Positions 9,286 through 17,389 of a stretch of DNA of 64,000 nucleotides are shown piece after piece; positions within the stretch are counted from its first letter, which is position 1, and each line of letters starts with the position of its first letter. Where the stretch lies: the NCBI GenBank assembly GCA_026989275.1, contig JALSJQ010000013.1, forward strand, positions 1 through 64,000, read 5' to 3'. This DNA comes from Albidovulum sp. (GTDB lineage: Bacteria > Pseudomonadota > Alphaproteobacteria > Rhodobacterales > Rhodobacteraceae). The translations under genes and the position numbers were made by a program. The notes beneath the pieces are model-generated. The model saw only the letters and a list, made by a program, of their open reading frames with translations, did not search any database and had not been told where the DNA came from.

Positions 9286-10269
9286 ATGAGTTACGAGAAG
9301 GCGGGCGAGGTTCTCAGGTTGTGCATGATGATGTCGGCTAGTCGGCAGGGGATCGGCCTCCAGGACATCATGGAGAGGTTCGGTGTCTCGCGACGGACGG
9401 CCGAGCGGATGCGCGATGCGGCGGTGCGACTCCTCGACGAGGTGGAGGAGATGCGCGATGCCGAAGGACGGAAGCGCTGGCGGGGATGCGGAGGCGTTGC
9501 ACGGGCCTTCGACGTGACGGCCGACGACATCGCCGCTCTCCGTGCCGCTGCGGACGTGCTGCGGCGTGACAATCGCGCCGGGGAGAGCGAAAGGCTCGTT
9601 GCGCTTGCCGACAAGCTGCTTGCCCGGCAGTCGGCGGCGCGGCAGCGGCGGATCGAACCCGATCTCGAGCTTCTCCTCGTATCGGAAGGTCTGGCTTCGC
9701 GACCGGGGCCGCGGGTGCGGATCGACCCTGCCGTCATCGGGGCGTTGCGCGAATCCATCCTGGCGTCACGCCGGGTCAAGGTGGCCTACCGGGCCCGCGG
9801 CTACACCAGAGCCGTCACGCGCCTGCTCGAGCCTTGCGGCTTCCTATACGGTCAGCGGCCCTATCTCGTCGCCCGACCGGCCGGTGGAAGCGATGTGCGG
9901 CACTACCGCCTTCAGGGGGTGTTGTCGGTCGAGATCACCGACGAGGTCTTCGAGCGCGATCCCGATTTCGACATCGAGAGACACGCAAGGCGCTGCTTCG
10001 GCACCTTCCTCGAGCCGCCCTTCGACGTGGTCTGGCGTTTCCGCCCGGAAGCGGCGGCCGATGCGGCCGAATACGTCTTCCATCCCGATCAGACGGTCGA
10101 ACAGGAACCGGACGGCTCCCTCCTCGTCCGCTTCCGCGCCGGCGGGGCGCTCGAGATGGACTGGCATCTCTATACATGGGGGGACGCGGTCGAGGTCGTC
10201 GCGCCGCGCGATCTGCGCGAACGCGCCGCAAGAAGCCGTCGGAACCTTGTCGGCAAGAGAAAGAAATGA
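9286..10269 (+). CDS. WYL-domain transcriptional regulator with N-terminal HTH
   Basis: A 327-residue YafY/PafC-type regulator. The N-terminal winged helix lies at about residues 8-60 (GIGLQDIMERFGVSRRTAER is the recognition region). A WYL domain follows, with the motif region LEPCGFLYGQRPYLVARPAG; here the signature reads RPYL instead of WYL. A C-terminal extension follows (FDVVWRFRPEAAADAAEYV). WYL domains are thought to sense ligands or nucleic acids, and some members (BrxR, CapW) repress phage-defence operons. ATG 9286 has GGAGG just upstream and is preferred over an upstream GTG. It is divergent from the AAA+ ATPase gene. Confidence 0.88.
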   Translation: MSYEKAGEVLRLCMMMSASRQGIGLQDIMERFGVSRRTAERMRDAAVRLLDEVEEMRDAEGRKRWRGCGGVARAFDVTADDIAALRAAADVLRRDNRAGESERLVALADKLLARQSAARQRRIEPDLELLLVSEGLASRPGPRVRIDPAVIGALRESILASRRVKVAYRARGYTRAVTRLLEPCGFLYGQRPYLVARPAGGSDVRHYRLQGVLSVEITDEVFERDPDFDIERHARRCFGTFLEPPFDVVWRFRPEAAADAAEYVFHPDQTVEQEPDGSLLVRFRAGGALEMDWHLYTWGDAVEVVAPRDLRERAARSRRNLVGKRKK

Positions 10270-10391
10270 GGGCGGCCCCGGTGGTGGAGCCGGCGGAAGG
10301 CGCCCGATCCGAGCCGCGCCTGTCGATCCGGGTCCCCACGGCAATCGTGTCGGCTTCCGAACAGAGCCGGATCGAACAACTCCTGCCCTGA
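10266..10391 (+). CDS. Possible 41-residue protein translationally coupled to the WYL regulator
   Basis: The ATG overlaps the regulator's stop codon as ATGA, the layout of coupled genes. The product starts MRAAPVVEPAEGARSEPRLS and ends QSRIEQLLP. It has no motif I recognise, and there is no independent ribosome-binding site. It could equally be a chance open frame in GC-rich DNA, so this is reported with low confidence. Confidence 0.2.
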   Translation: MRAAPVVEPAEGARSEPRLSIRVPTAIVSASEQSRIEQLLP

Positions 10392-10408
10392 AGAGCGAGG
10401 CGACGAGG

Positions 10409-10437
10409 GGCCGGGTCACGCCCGGCCGGTGCACCGG
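10409..10437. terminator. Hairpins between convergent WYL regulator and rlmB
   Basis: GGCCGGG (10409-10415) pairs with CCCGGCC (10421-10427) around a five-base loop. It is followed directly by the palindrome CCGGTGCACCGG (10426-10437). There is no T tract. A role in transcription termination between the two convergent genes is plausible. Confidence 0.3.
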
Positions 10438-10514
10438 CTGCCGGGGAATCGCCGCGCGATCGGGCGCGAAACGACCGTTCGGCTGCGCAGCGGCGCAAGG
10501 GCGGGAGCGTGGCC

Positions 10515-11399
10515 TCAGCCTTCCTTCACGTCGGGCGGGGTCGGGCTGCTGCCGTTCGCGCCCGGCAGCGCCCGCGATCGGCGCAGCCAGTCGGCCACGT
10601 GCAGCGCCACCGCCGCCGCATTCGAGACGTTGAGCGAGCCGAACCCGCCGGCCGGGATGATTCGCACCAGATGATCGACCTTCTCGCGGGTCCGCTGGCG
10701 CAGGCCGGGCCCCTCGGCACCGAGGACGATGGCCAGCGGCCGGTCCACCACTTCGGCCACGGCCTCCTCGAGCGCCGTTTCCGCCGCCCCGTCAAGACCG
10801 AGGACCGCGAAGCCGGCATCGCGCAGCCGGTCGATGGTGTCGGCCAGATTGCGCACCCGGAGATAGGGCTGGCGCTCGAGCGCCCCCGAGGCCGCCTTGG
10901 CCAGAGCGCCGGTCTCGGGGGCGGCGTGGCGCGCCGTGGCGATGACGGCATCGGCGCCGAACACTTCGGCCGAGCGCAGGATCGCGCCGACATTGTGCGG
11001 ATCCGTCACCCGATCGAGGAGCACGACGAGCGGAGGCCGCGTCGCTCCTCCCCCCGAGGGGGCCGTGTCTTCTTCCGCCTTCCGGCCGGAAAGCACCGCA
11101 TCGAGCCCGCCCCAGTCGAGCGGTGCGACCTCGAGGGCCGCTCCCTGATGCACCGACCCCGGATCGAGGGGTGCGGAGAATCGCCGCGGATCGACGATTT
11201 CGGGAACGATCCCGGCGGCCTCGATCGCATCTGCCAGTTTCCGGGCCGCGTTGGGCGTCACGACAAGCCGCCGCCTCTCGCGCCGCGGGTTGAGGAGGGC
11301 ATCGCGCACGGCGTGAAGACCGAACAGCCAGACGCTGCGCCGCGTTTCCGCCTTGCGCAGGCGTTCCCTGTCGATGATGTGCTGCGGCTTGCGGGCCAT
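10515..11399 (-). CDS. rlmB: 23S rRNA (guanosine-2'-O-)-methyltransferase, TrmH/SpoU family
   Basis: A 294-residue SPOUT enzyme expected to methylate the ribose of G2251 in 23S rRNA with S-adenosylmethionine. The three knot motifs are present: DPHNVGAILRSA (motif 1), LGAEGPGLR (motif 2) and GSLNVSNAAAVALH (motif 3). An N-terminal substrate-binding domain beginning WLFGLHAVRDALLNP precedes them. AAGGAG lies six bases before the ATG. It follows tRNA-Tyr on the same strand at a distance of 127 bp. The tRNA-cytidine enzyme TrmL and other SpoU members are possible alternatives, but the N-terminal domain favours RlmB. Confidence 0.9.
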   Translation of the reverse strand: MARKPQHIIDRERLRKAETRRSVWLFGLHAVRDALLNPRRERRRLVVTPNAARKLADAIEAAGIVPEIVDPRRFSAPLDPGSVHQGAALEVAPLDWGGLDAVLSGRKAEEDTAPSGGGATRPPLVVLLDRVTDPHNVGAILRSAEVFGADAVIATARHAAPETGALAKAASGALERQPYLRVRNLADTIDRLRDAGFAVLGLDGAAETALEEAVAEVVDRPLAIVLGAEGPGLRQRTREKVDHLVRIIPAGGFGSLNVSNAAAVALHVADWLRRSRALPGANGSSPTPPDVKEG

Positions 11400-11526
11400 G
11401 GAAACTCCTTGTGCAACTTCCTGTGCCGATGACGGGGAGGATGCCCGCAGGAAAACACGGATGGGGATGCCCGCGAACCGCCTGCGGCGAGGCGTCGTTC
11501 ATCGAAGAGAGGAAGGCGGTCAGGGA

Positions 11527-11610
11527 TGGTGGGCGACCCTGGAATCGAACCAGGCATGGGTCTCCCCGGCGGATTTACAGTCCGCTGCCGCACCTTGCAG
11601 CACGTCGCCC
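11527..11610 (-). tRNA. tRNA-Tyr (anticodon GTA)
   Basis: The minus strand reads GGGCGAC ... GTCGCCC as a 7-bp acceptor stem, then discriminator A and an encoded CCA (11527-11529). The anticodon stem-loop CGGACTGTAAATCCG gives GTA. A variable arm between it and the T arm marks a class II tRNA, as expected for tyrosine. The T arm CTGGTTCGATTCCAG is complete. Confidence 0.95.
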
Positions 11611-11682
11611 TTCTCGTTTCGTTTCAATCGCTTGCGCGATCTTCGGAACCCGTCCGAAAGCGGGCTCCGACGTTGCGCTCCG

Positions 11683-11711
11683 TATATGTCCGTTTTTGTG
11701 TTGCTTGTCCA
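11683..11711 (-). promoter_or_regulatory. Candidate promoter of tRNA-Tyr
   Basis: On the minus strand TGGACA (11711-11706) and CATATA (11688-11683) are 17 bp apart. They lie in a locally AT-richer stretch about 70 bp upstream of the tRNA. The match to sigma70 consensus is moderate. Confidence 0.4.
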
Positions 11712-12072
11712 GACCCCATTGCGGGTCTGTTGACCGCCCCGTCTCGACCGGGCCCATGCCCCGGCGGGGAGGGCATGGACGCAGGTCGAAGCCGTGTCCA
11801 TATCCGATTTCCAGACCATCCCCGGTGGCGGCCGCCGGCGCTCGTCGGCGGCCGGAAAACCGGATCGTCGAGGAAAGGTTGCACGATCACGACGGAATCT
11901 TGGCCGTCGCCCGGCCGGGTGGCGTGAGGCCCGCTCTGTTGGACGCCCATGCGGGCGGATGCCGGGGGGGGAGCATCGCCGCCGGCGGAGATGACCCCGT
12001 GCCCCGGGCCGCACTGCGCACGGGGTGGAAGCCTACCTCCGCGGGCTGGCGCCCCAGCCGGGGCAGGCGACA
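11712..12072. other. Intergenic region, no gene recognised
   Basis: About 360 bp between the tRNA-Tyr promoter and the decayed IS256 relic. I see no gene, RNA or repeat in it. Confidence 0.5.
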
Positions 12073-13031
12073 GCGCCTGCGGGACGCCGTGATCTCTGCG
12101 GCAAGGCGGGCCGAGCGGAGTCTTGGCGCGGTGACGCGCAGCCCGCCGGATCGCCTGGCGGCCACGGTCGTTCTTCGGCCGCGGGCCGATCCGGGCTCGA
12201 ATCTTCGGTCGGGAAAGCCAGCCGAGACCAGGGGCAGCTTGTTAGGAGACCGTATCCCTGGGTGTGTTTGCCCCGGACATACGGGGCCTGCCCGCTGGCC
12301 GATCACGACCTGTGCGGCCCCTTCCGGCATCGCTCCTCCGGGCAGGCATGCCCTGCCGGGTGGGGGATGGCCACAAGGAGCCGAAGACCGCGGCGGTCGG
12401 GGCGCCGGGTGCCACCCTGCGGCGCCGTCGCGCTCGTTTCCTGCGGATGCGCCGGGATGGTAGCGGTCGAACCGGAAACAGTCGCCCGGTTCGGCGCCGT
12501 CGCATTCGCTTCAGGCGGATGCGCCTGCCCGGAGCGGAAGGACCTGGAAGCGGCCGATCGTCGCCGCCGCGCCCCGAACCGCCTTCGAACGGGCCGCCGG
12601 GGATGCAAGGGACATCGGACGAAGTCGCTCGAGCCGTTCGAGCTGCGCCGTTCCGGGTGCCGGAACCGATGCGCCGCGCAAGGAGGACAATCCGGCATGC
12701 AGGAGCTTTCCCCGCACCCGCCGGACGAGAGCCCGCTCCGCCAATCCGCTTGACCGCCGGAACGGGAAAACGGGTGCCGTCAACGTCGCCGGCATGATTC
12801 CGAACGGGGAGCAGTGACGCGTCTGGTCGGAGCCCCGAGGTCCGCGCAGATGGTGGGCAGGCCATCCCGGGGCGCCGCATGGCACTGGGACGCGCTGCGA
12901 TCTGCGATTGCCCCGGTGCTCCCGACGAATCCCCATGGAGCCGAGCAGATGGACCGGCAGGATCGTCGCCCTGCAACTGCGCTCGGCTCGAAGTTGGGGA
13001 ACAAGGTCGCACCGACTCTTCAGGACGCCAT
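12073..13031 (+). mobile_element. Strongly decayed IS256-family relic
   Basis: It is colinear at DNA level with the intact element at 3-1422. GCGGGCCGAGCGGAGTCTTG (from about 12106) matches the intact leader. GCGGCCACGGTCGTTCTTCG (about 12160) matches its GTCGGCCACGGTTGTTCTTC. GGCCACAAGGAGCCGAAGAC (about 12369) matches the DDHKGLK codons. GAGCTTTCCCCGCACCCGCC (about 12702) matches KSFPRTH. GAACAAGGTCGCACCGACTC (about 13000) matches the right terminal repeat. A central part of roughly 590 bp, including the first catalytic Asp, is missing, and many small indels break every frame. The original stop codon corresponds to a CAA here. Not functional. Confidence 0.8.
12420..12525 (+). repeat. Local 72-bp duplication inside the IS256 relic
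   Basis: CGGCGCCGTCGCGCTCGTTT and onward (12420-12453) recurs as CGGCGCCGTCGCATTCGCTT and onward (12492-12525), exactly 72 bp later. Both match the same segment of the intact IS (CAGCGCTGTCGCGTTCACTT), which occurs there once. So a tandem duplication arose after the element inserted. Confidence 0.6.
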
Positions 13032-13197
13032 CTCATGCCTCTTGTCGGCAAGAGGGCCCGGAGCGTATTCGGGGCACGGGACCCCATCCGCGACGCCGAT
13101 TGCAACGCTTCTCGGGGGCGGTTATGCGGTAAATCGCCGGGCGGGCCCGGAACGTGCCTACCCGATGCAACCCGGCCGAAACGGAGGAGCCGCAGCG

Positions 13198-14313
13198 GTG
13201 GAACAACGACAGGGCGTCTTGCCGTCGCAATCGATCCGGGCACTGATCGCGGAGGGGCGGATCACGGCCGGAAAAGCGGCGATGGACGCCGGCCAGGTGC
13301 AGCCGGCAAGCCTCGATCTGCGGCTCGGCGAGAGGGCGTGGCGTGTGCGCGCATCCTTTCTGGCCGGCAAGGGGCGCCGCCTCGTCGAGCGGATCGGCGA
13401 TTTCGAGATGCACAGCTTTCCGCTCGCGGAGGGGGCGGTGCTCGAGAAGGGCTGTGTCTATCTCGTGCCGCTGATGGAGCGGCTCGATCTGCCCGATGAC
13501 ATTCACGCCGTCGCCAATGCCAAGAGCTCGACCGGACGGCTCGACATCCTCACGCGCCTCATCACCGATGACGGAAGCGAGTTCGACCGGGTGGCGCCGG
13601 GCTATTCCGGGCCGCTCTATGCCGAGATCTGCCCGCGGAGCTTTTCCGTGCTGGTGCGGCCGGGGATGCGTCTCAACCAGATCCGCTTCCGCCGGGGCGA
13701 TGCGCGCCTTGCCGACGAGGAGCTGCGCGCGCTGATGGGCGTCCATGCACCGGCCGGTGCACGGCCCCGGGTGGACAACGGGCTGGCCTTTTCGGTCGAT
13801 CTCGAATTCGCCGCCGGCGGGGCGAGGCACTCTGCGCGCCCTGTCGTCGGCTATCGGGCGCGGGCGCACGCGCCGCTGATCGATCTTTCCCGGGTCGAGC
13901 ATTACGATCCCGACGCCTTCTGGGAGCCGGTTCGCGCCGAGGAGGGCCGACTGGTGCTCGACCCGGGCGCCTTCTACATTCTCGTGAGCCGCGAATCGGT
14001 GGTCATCCCGCCGGAATACGCGGCGGAAATGGCTCCCTATCTCGCGATGGTGGGAGAATTTCGCGTGCATTATGCCGGGTTCTTCGATCCCGGTTTCGGC
14101 CATGAGTCTGCCGGGGGGCGCGGTGCGCGCGGCGTGCTCGAGGTGCGTTGCCACGAGGTGCCCTTTGTGCTCGAACACGGTCAGGAAGTGGGGCGGCTGG
14201 TGTTCGAGCGCATGACCGCCCGGCCCGACCGGCTTTATGGTGCGGATCTCGGCTCGAACTATCAGGGACAGGGGCTGCGCCTCTCCAAGCATTTTCGCGT
14301 CTCGCCGCCATGA
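13198..14313 (+). CDS. dcd: 2'-deoxycytidine 5'-triphosphate deaminase, long alphaproteobacterial form
   Basis: Expected to deaminate dCTP to dUTP for thymidylate synthesis in the cytosol. The 371-residue chain holds two dUTPase-like halves. The first has QPASLDLRLG and AVANAKSSTGRLDILTRLIT with YSGPLYAEICPRSF. The second contains HYAGFFDPGFG and ends ADLGSNYQGQGLRLSKHF. The classic enzyme is about 190 residues; this double-length version is common in alphaproteobacteria. The GTG at 13198 has GGAGGA nine bases upstream and is chosen over ATG 13165, which has no ribosome-binding site. It starts about 170 bp after the IS256 relic. Confidence 0.88.
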   Translation: MEQRQGVLPSQSIRALIAEGRITAGKAAMDAGQVQPASLDLRLGERAWRVRASFLAGKGRRLVERIGDFEMHSFPLAEGAVLEKGCVYLVPLMERLDLPDDIHAVANAKSSTGRLDILTRLITDDGSEFDRVAPGYSGPLYAEICPRSFSVLVRPGMRLNQIRFRRGDARLADEELRALMGVHAPAGARPRVDNGLAFSVDLEFAAGGARHSARPVVGYRARAHAPLIDLSRVEHYDPDAFWEPVRAEEGRLVLDPGAFYILVSRESVVIPPEYAAEMAPYLAMVGEFRVHYAGFFDPGFGHESAGGRGARGVLEVRCHEVPFVLEHGQEVGRLVFERMTARPDRLYGADLGSNYQGQGLRLSKHFRVSPP

Positions 14314-14446
14314 AGGAGCGGCAGCGACGCGGCGATGATACCCTGCCGGCTGCAGAGGCCGTGCGGGGACGGGCCGGACATGGCGCGGCGGAAGGCGCCG
14401 TGGCCGGTGGCCTCCCTGGCCGGCCCCGTCTCCGATGCCGCCTTCC

Positions 14447-15994
14447 TCATTGCCATGCGGGTTGAGGACGAGATGCGGGCTTGGGCCGGGCCGTTCCTTC
14501 GAAGGTGGCCGGCAGGGGCAGCGGGGCATCGCTTCTTGCCACTGGGCTGGGGCGGTCTGCCTCCCCGCAGGCCTCGAGGGCGGGAGGAAGGGCAAGCGTG
14601 CCGATGCACTGCGCGCCTGCCGACAGGGTGGCGTTTTCGAGCACGAGGGCGTTCTCGACCCGGCAACCCGGGCCGATGCGGGCACCGCTCTCGATGACGA
14701 CGGGGCCCACCAGGCGGCAATTGCCCCCGATCTCGACCCGATCGCCGATGAATACCGGCCCCTCGATCCGCACCCGGGGGCCGAGGCGCACCCCGTTGCC
14801 GAGGTGGATCCGCTCGTCGCGCATGAGCGCCGCGAGGCGGGCCAGGGGCGCTTCGCCGCGGGCCGCCGCCATGTTGACTTCGTGCAGATCGGTTGGCGTG
14901 CCGACCTCGCACCAGCCGCCGCGGTGCCGCCAGATGCCGATCGAGGTGCCTTGCGCGAGCAACGCCGGCAGAAGATGTTGGCCGATGTCGCGCCCCGCCT
15001 CGGGAGAAAGATCCGCGAGGGCCTCGGGGGAGAAGATGTAGATGCCCATGCTGGCAAGGCGGCTCGCGGCGTCTTCCGGGCGCGGCTTTTCCTGGAAACG
15101 GCGCACGGTGCCGTTCTCCTCGACCGCGAGGATGCCGTAACGGGAGACCCGGGCCTGCGGCACCTCCATGGCGGCGATGGTGACGGCGTTTCCCCGGTCC
15201 GCATGCCGCATCATCATGCCGGCAAGGTCGATATCGACGAGGGTATCGCCGCAGCCGACGATCACCGGTCGGTCGATCCAGCCTTCCCGGGCGAGGCGGG
15301 CCAGCGTGGTGGCCGAGCCGACCGGGCCGTCCTCCAGCCGGCCGGCGCGGTGGCGGCGCTCGCGCAGCACCCTGAGATCGAGAGCGGCGTCGGCTGCCGC
15401 AAGATGGGCCTCGAGCCGGGGAGCCAGGTGGCCGGAATTGATCGCCAGCCGGTGCAGGCCGAAGGAGGCGAGATGATCAATCATCCAGTCGAGGATCGGC
15501 CGCCCCAGCACCTTGAGGAGCGGTTTCGGGGTCAGGCGGGTGAGGGGGCGCGCGCGGCTGCCTTCGCCGGCGGCGAGGATGACGGCCTTGGCGTGGCCGA
15601 GGGTGTGGCGCCGCAGCACGGGGCTTGCAAGCGCGGCTTCCCGGCTCGGAAAGAGCGGCAGGGCGCCGGCGAGGCCGAGCCGGTCGAGCCGGGCGCCGAG
15701 GGCGGGGCCGGGCGCGGCGAAGGCGAGATCGACCCTGCCGGCCGCACGGCAGGCCAGATCGTGGAGGAGTGCGACGGTGGTGTCGGTCACGGCGGCGATG
15801 GCGGCCAGATCGACGAGAATTCCCCGCCCCGGCCGCACCCCGTCGGCCACCGCGTCGAGAATCGGTACGAGGTCCTGCCATGAAAGACCCGGCCCCGCAG
15901 GGCGGAAGATCCGCAGGCGGTCGGAGAGGGCGGCGGCAGATCCGGGCACGGGGGTGATCTTTCCGGGATGACGGTCGGGGCAGAGATCCTGCAT
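14447..15994 (-). CDS. STAS domain fused to NDP-sugar nucleotidyltransferase with hexapeptide tail
   Basis: A 515-residue cytosolic protein in three parts. Residues about 20-125 look like a STAS domain (GILVDLAAIAAVTDTTVALL and LGLAGALPLF are typical strand-helix elements). Then comes a nucleotidyltransferase of the GlmU/RmlA/ManC type, with the signature AKAVILAAGEGSRARPLTRL, TPKPLLKVLGRPILDWMIDH and GCGDTLVDID. A short left-handed beta-helix follows (IHLGNGVRLGPRVRIEGPVF). It should activate a sugar-1-phosphate, possibly mannose- or glucose-1-phosphate. GGAG lies five bases before ATG 15994. The gene lies 60 bp downstream of a membrane acyltransferase on the same strand, so a role in a surface polysaccharide is likely. 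Confidence 0.8.
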   Translation of the reverse strand: MQDLCPDRHPGKITPVPGSAAALSDRLRIFRPAGPGLSWQDLVPILDAVADGVRPGRGILVDLAAIAAVTDTTVALLHDLACRAAGRVDLAFAAPGPALGARLDRLGLAGALPLFPSREAALASPVLRRHTLGHAKAVILAAGEGSRARPLTRLTPKPLLKVLGRPILDWMIDHLASFGLHRLAINSGHLAPRLEAHLAAADAALDLRVLRERRHRAGRLEDGPVGSATTLARLAREGWIDRPVIVGCGDTLVDIDLAGMMMRHADRGNAVTIAAMEVPQARVSRYGILAVEENGTVRRFQEKPRPEDAASRLASMGIYIFSPEALADLSPEAGRDIGQHLLPALLAQGTSIGIWRHRGGWCEVGTPTDLHEVNMAAARGEAPLARLAALMRDERIHLGNGVRLGPRVRIEGPVFIGDRVEIGGNCRLVGPVVIESGARIGPGCRVENALVLENATLSAGAQCIGTLALPPALEACGEADRPSPVARSDAPLPLPATFEGTARPKPASRPQPAWQ

Positions 15995-16054
15995 CGGGGC
16001 TCCTTTCATGATCGGGAGGTGAATTCGGAGGAGGGGAAGGCATGGGCACCGGCG

Positions 16055-17290
16055 CTATTCGGCCGGAGAGGGCGGGCCGTCTCCGGTGGCCTTGCCGCCG
16101 GGGTGTCGGCGCAGCAGCGCAAGCACGATCCCCGGTCGGGGCAGCTCTCCGAGGCCGATCGTCCAGGCCAGCATCCGCGAGCGCGCGATCCGCCATGTGA
16201 GCAGGGAGGCGAGCGGCAGGGTGAAGGCGATCTTGGAGAGCACGAGCGCGCCCGGGCTCAGCGCCAGGCCCCTGGTGAGGACCTCGAACAGGTCGATGAA
16301 GATCGGGTGCACGAGATAGAGGCCGAAGCTGTAGGAGGCGAGGCGGGTGAAGAGCCGCGGCCAGCGCCGGTCGGCCAGCGCCATGGCGATCAGGAACACC
16401 GCCGCCGGCATCAGGAAGTCGGCCCAGTAGCCCGGCGTGTAGTCGAAAGGCCATTTGCCGGTCTCGATGGTGCGGAAGGCGGCAATCAGTTTCAGGGCGA
16501 AGAGAACGAGGCCGAGATAGATCATCGCCGGCAGGAAGGGCCGGGCTCGGGCCCCGGCGAAACCGCGCTTCATCAGCCCCCATGCCGCGGCGGCGACGAA
16601 GCCGTAGCCGGCATAGGTCAGGATCTTCACCGCCCGGAGGATGTAATCGTAACCGGGTAGCCACCAGGCCCGTTCCCAGATGAAGAGGTCGAGCTCGCGC
16701 TTGACGAGGAGCGCTGCCAGCACCATCAGCCCGAGGATCGGGCTCCGTGCCGCCTGGCGGAAGAGCGGCGTCATCAGGACGATGCCGAACAGGGTCGGCA
16801 GGAAATGCATGTGGAACTTGACGTCGCCCAGAAGGAAATAGCCGATCCAGGGCTCGATGTGGCCCATCTCCCGCCACAGCGTGCCGGCATAGCCGAAGGC
16901 GTCGGCCTTGATGAGGCGCCAGAAGGCGTAGAACAGCACCCAGAAGACGAAGGGGACCAGCAATCGGCGGGCCTGTTCGCGCACCATCACGCCCCAGGGG
17001 CGCGGGCGCCGCTCGAGCGAGATGACGAGAAGAAACAGCGAGATGATGATGAAAAGTTCGGTGCGGGCGATGTAGAAGAAGGCGCGGAGAAGCACCGGGA
17101 AGGCGCGCTCGGCGGGAGCGTAGGCGGCGAAGGGTTCGCCGTTCGGATCGGACGAGGAATGGAGCATCACCATCGAGACGCCGGCCAGGAGGCGGAGCGC
17201 GTCGAGCCAGACCATCCGCTCCGGCGCCCTGGCGGTGGCGGGTCCGGCGGGCGTTTCGTGCCTGTCGCGCATGTCGGCCGTTTCGGTCAT
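16055..17290 (-). CDS. Membrane acyltransferase family 3
   Basis: A 411-residue integral membrane protein with about ten hydrophobic segments. It opens with ERMVWLDALRLLAGVSMVML, the usual start of Acyltransferase_3 proteins (RxDxLRxxA type, His in VMLHSS). Such enzymes transfer acetyl or succinyl groups to sugars of exopolysaccharides, lipopolysaccharide or glucans. The following gene on the same strand encodes a sugar nucleotidyltransferase, which supports a polysaccharide role. Acceptor and acyl group cannot be told from sequence. The start is not certain, because no good ribosome-binding site precedes ATG 17290 and ATG 17272 is an alternative. Confidence 0.82.
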   Translation of the reverse strand: MTETADMRDRHETPAGPATARAPERMVWLDALRLLAGVSMVMLHSSSDPNGEPFAAYAPAERAFPVLLRAFFYIARTELFIIISLFLLVISLERRPRPWGVMVREQARRLLVPFVFWVLFYAFWRLIKADAFGYAGTLWREMGHIEPWIGYFLLGDVKFHMHFLPTLFGIVLMTPLFRQAARSPILGLMVLAALLVKRELDLFIWERAWWLPGYDYILRAVKILTYAGYGFVAAAAWGLMKRGFAGARARPFLPAMIYLGLVLFALKLIAAFRTIETGKWPFDYTPGYWADFLMPAAVFLIAMALADRRWPRLFTRLASYSFGLYLVHPIFIDLFEVLTRGLALSPGALVLSKIAFTLPLASLLTWRIARSRMLAWTIGLGELPRPGIVLALLRRHPGGKATGDGPPSPAE

Positions 17291-17389
17291 CCTCTTGCAG
17301 CCCTTTCGGGTGATTGACGCTTCACGCCGGACGATAGAGGGTGATTCCCCAACAAACCCTTAAGACGGACGAAAAAGGGGAGTAGCTGC

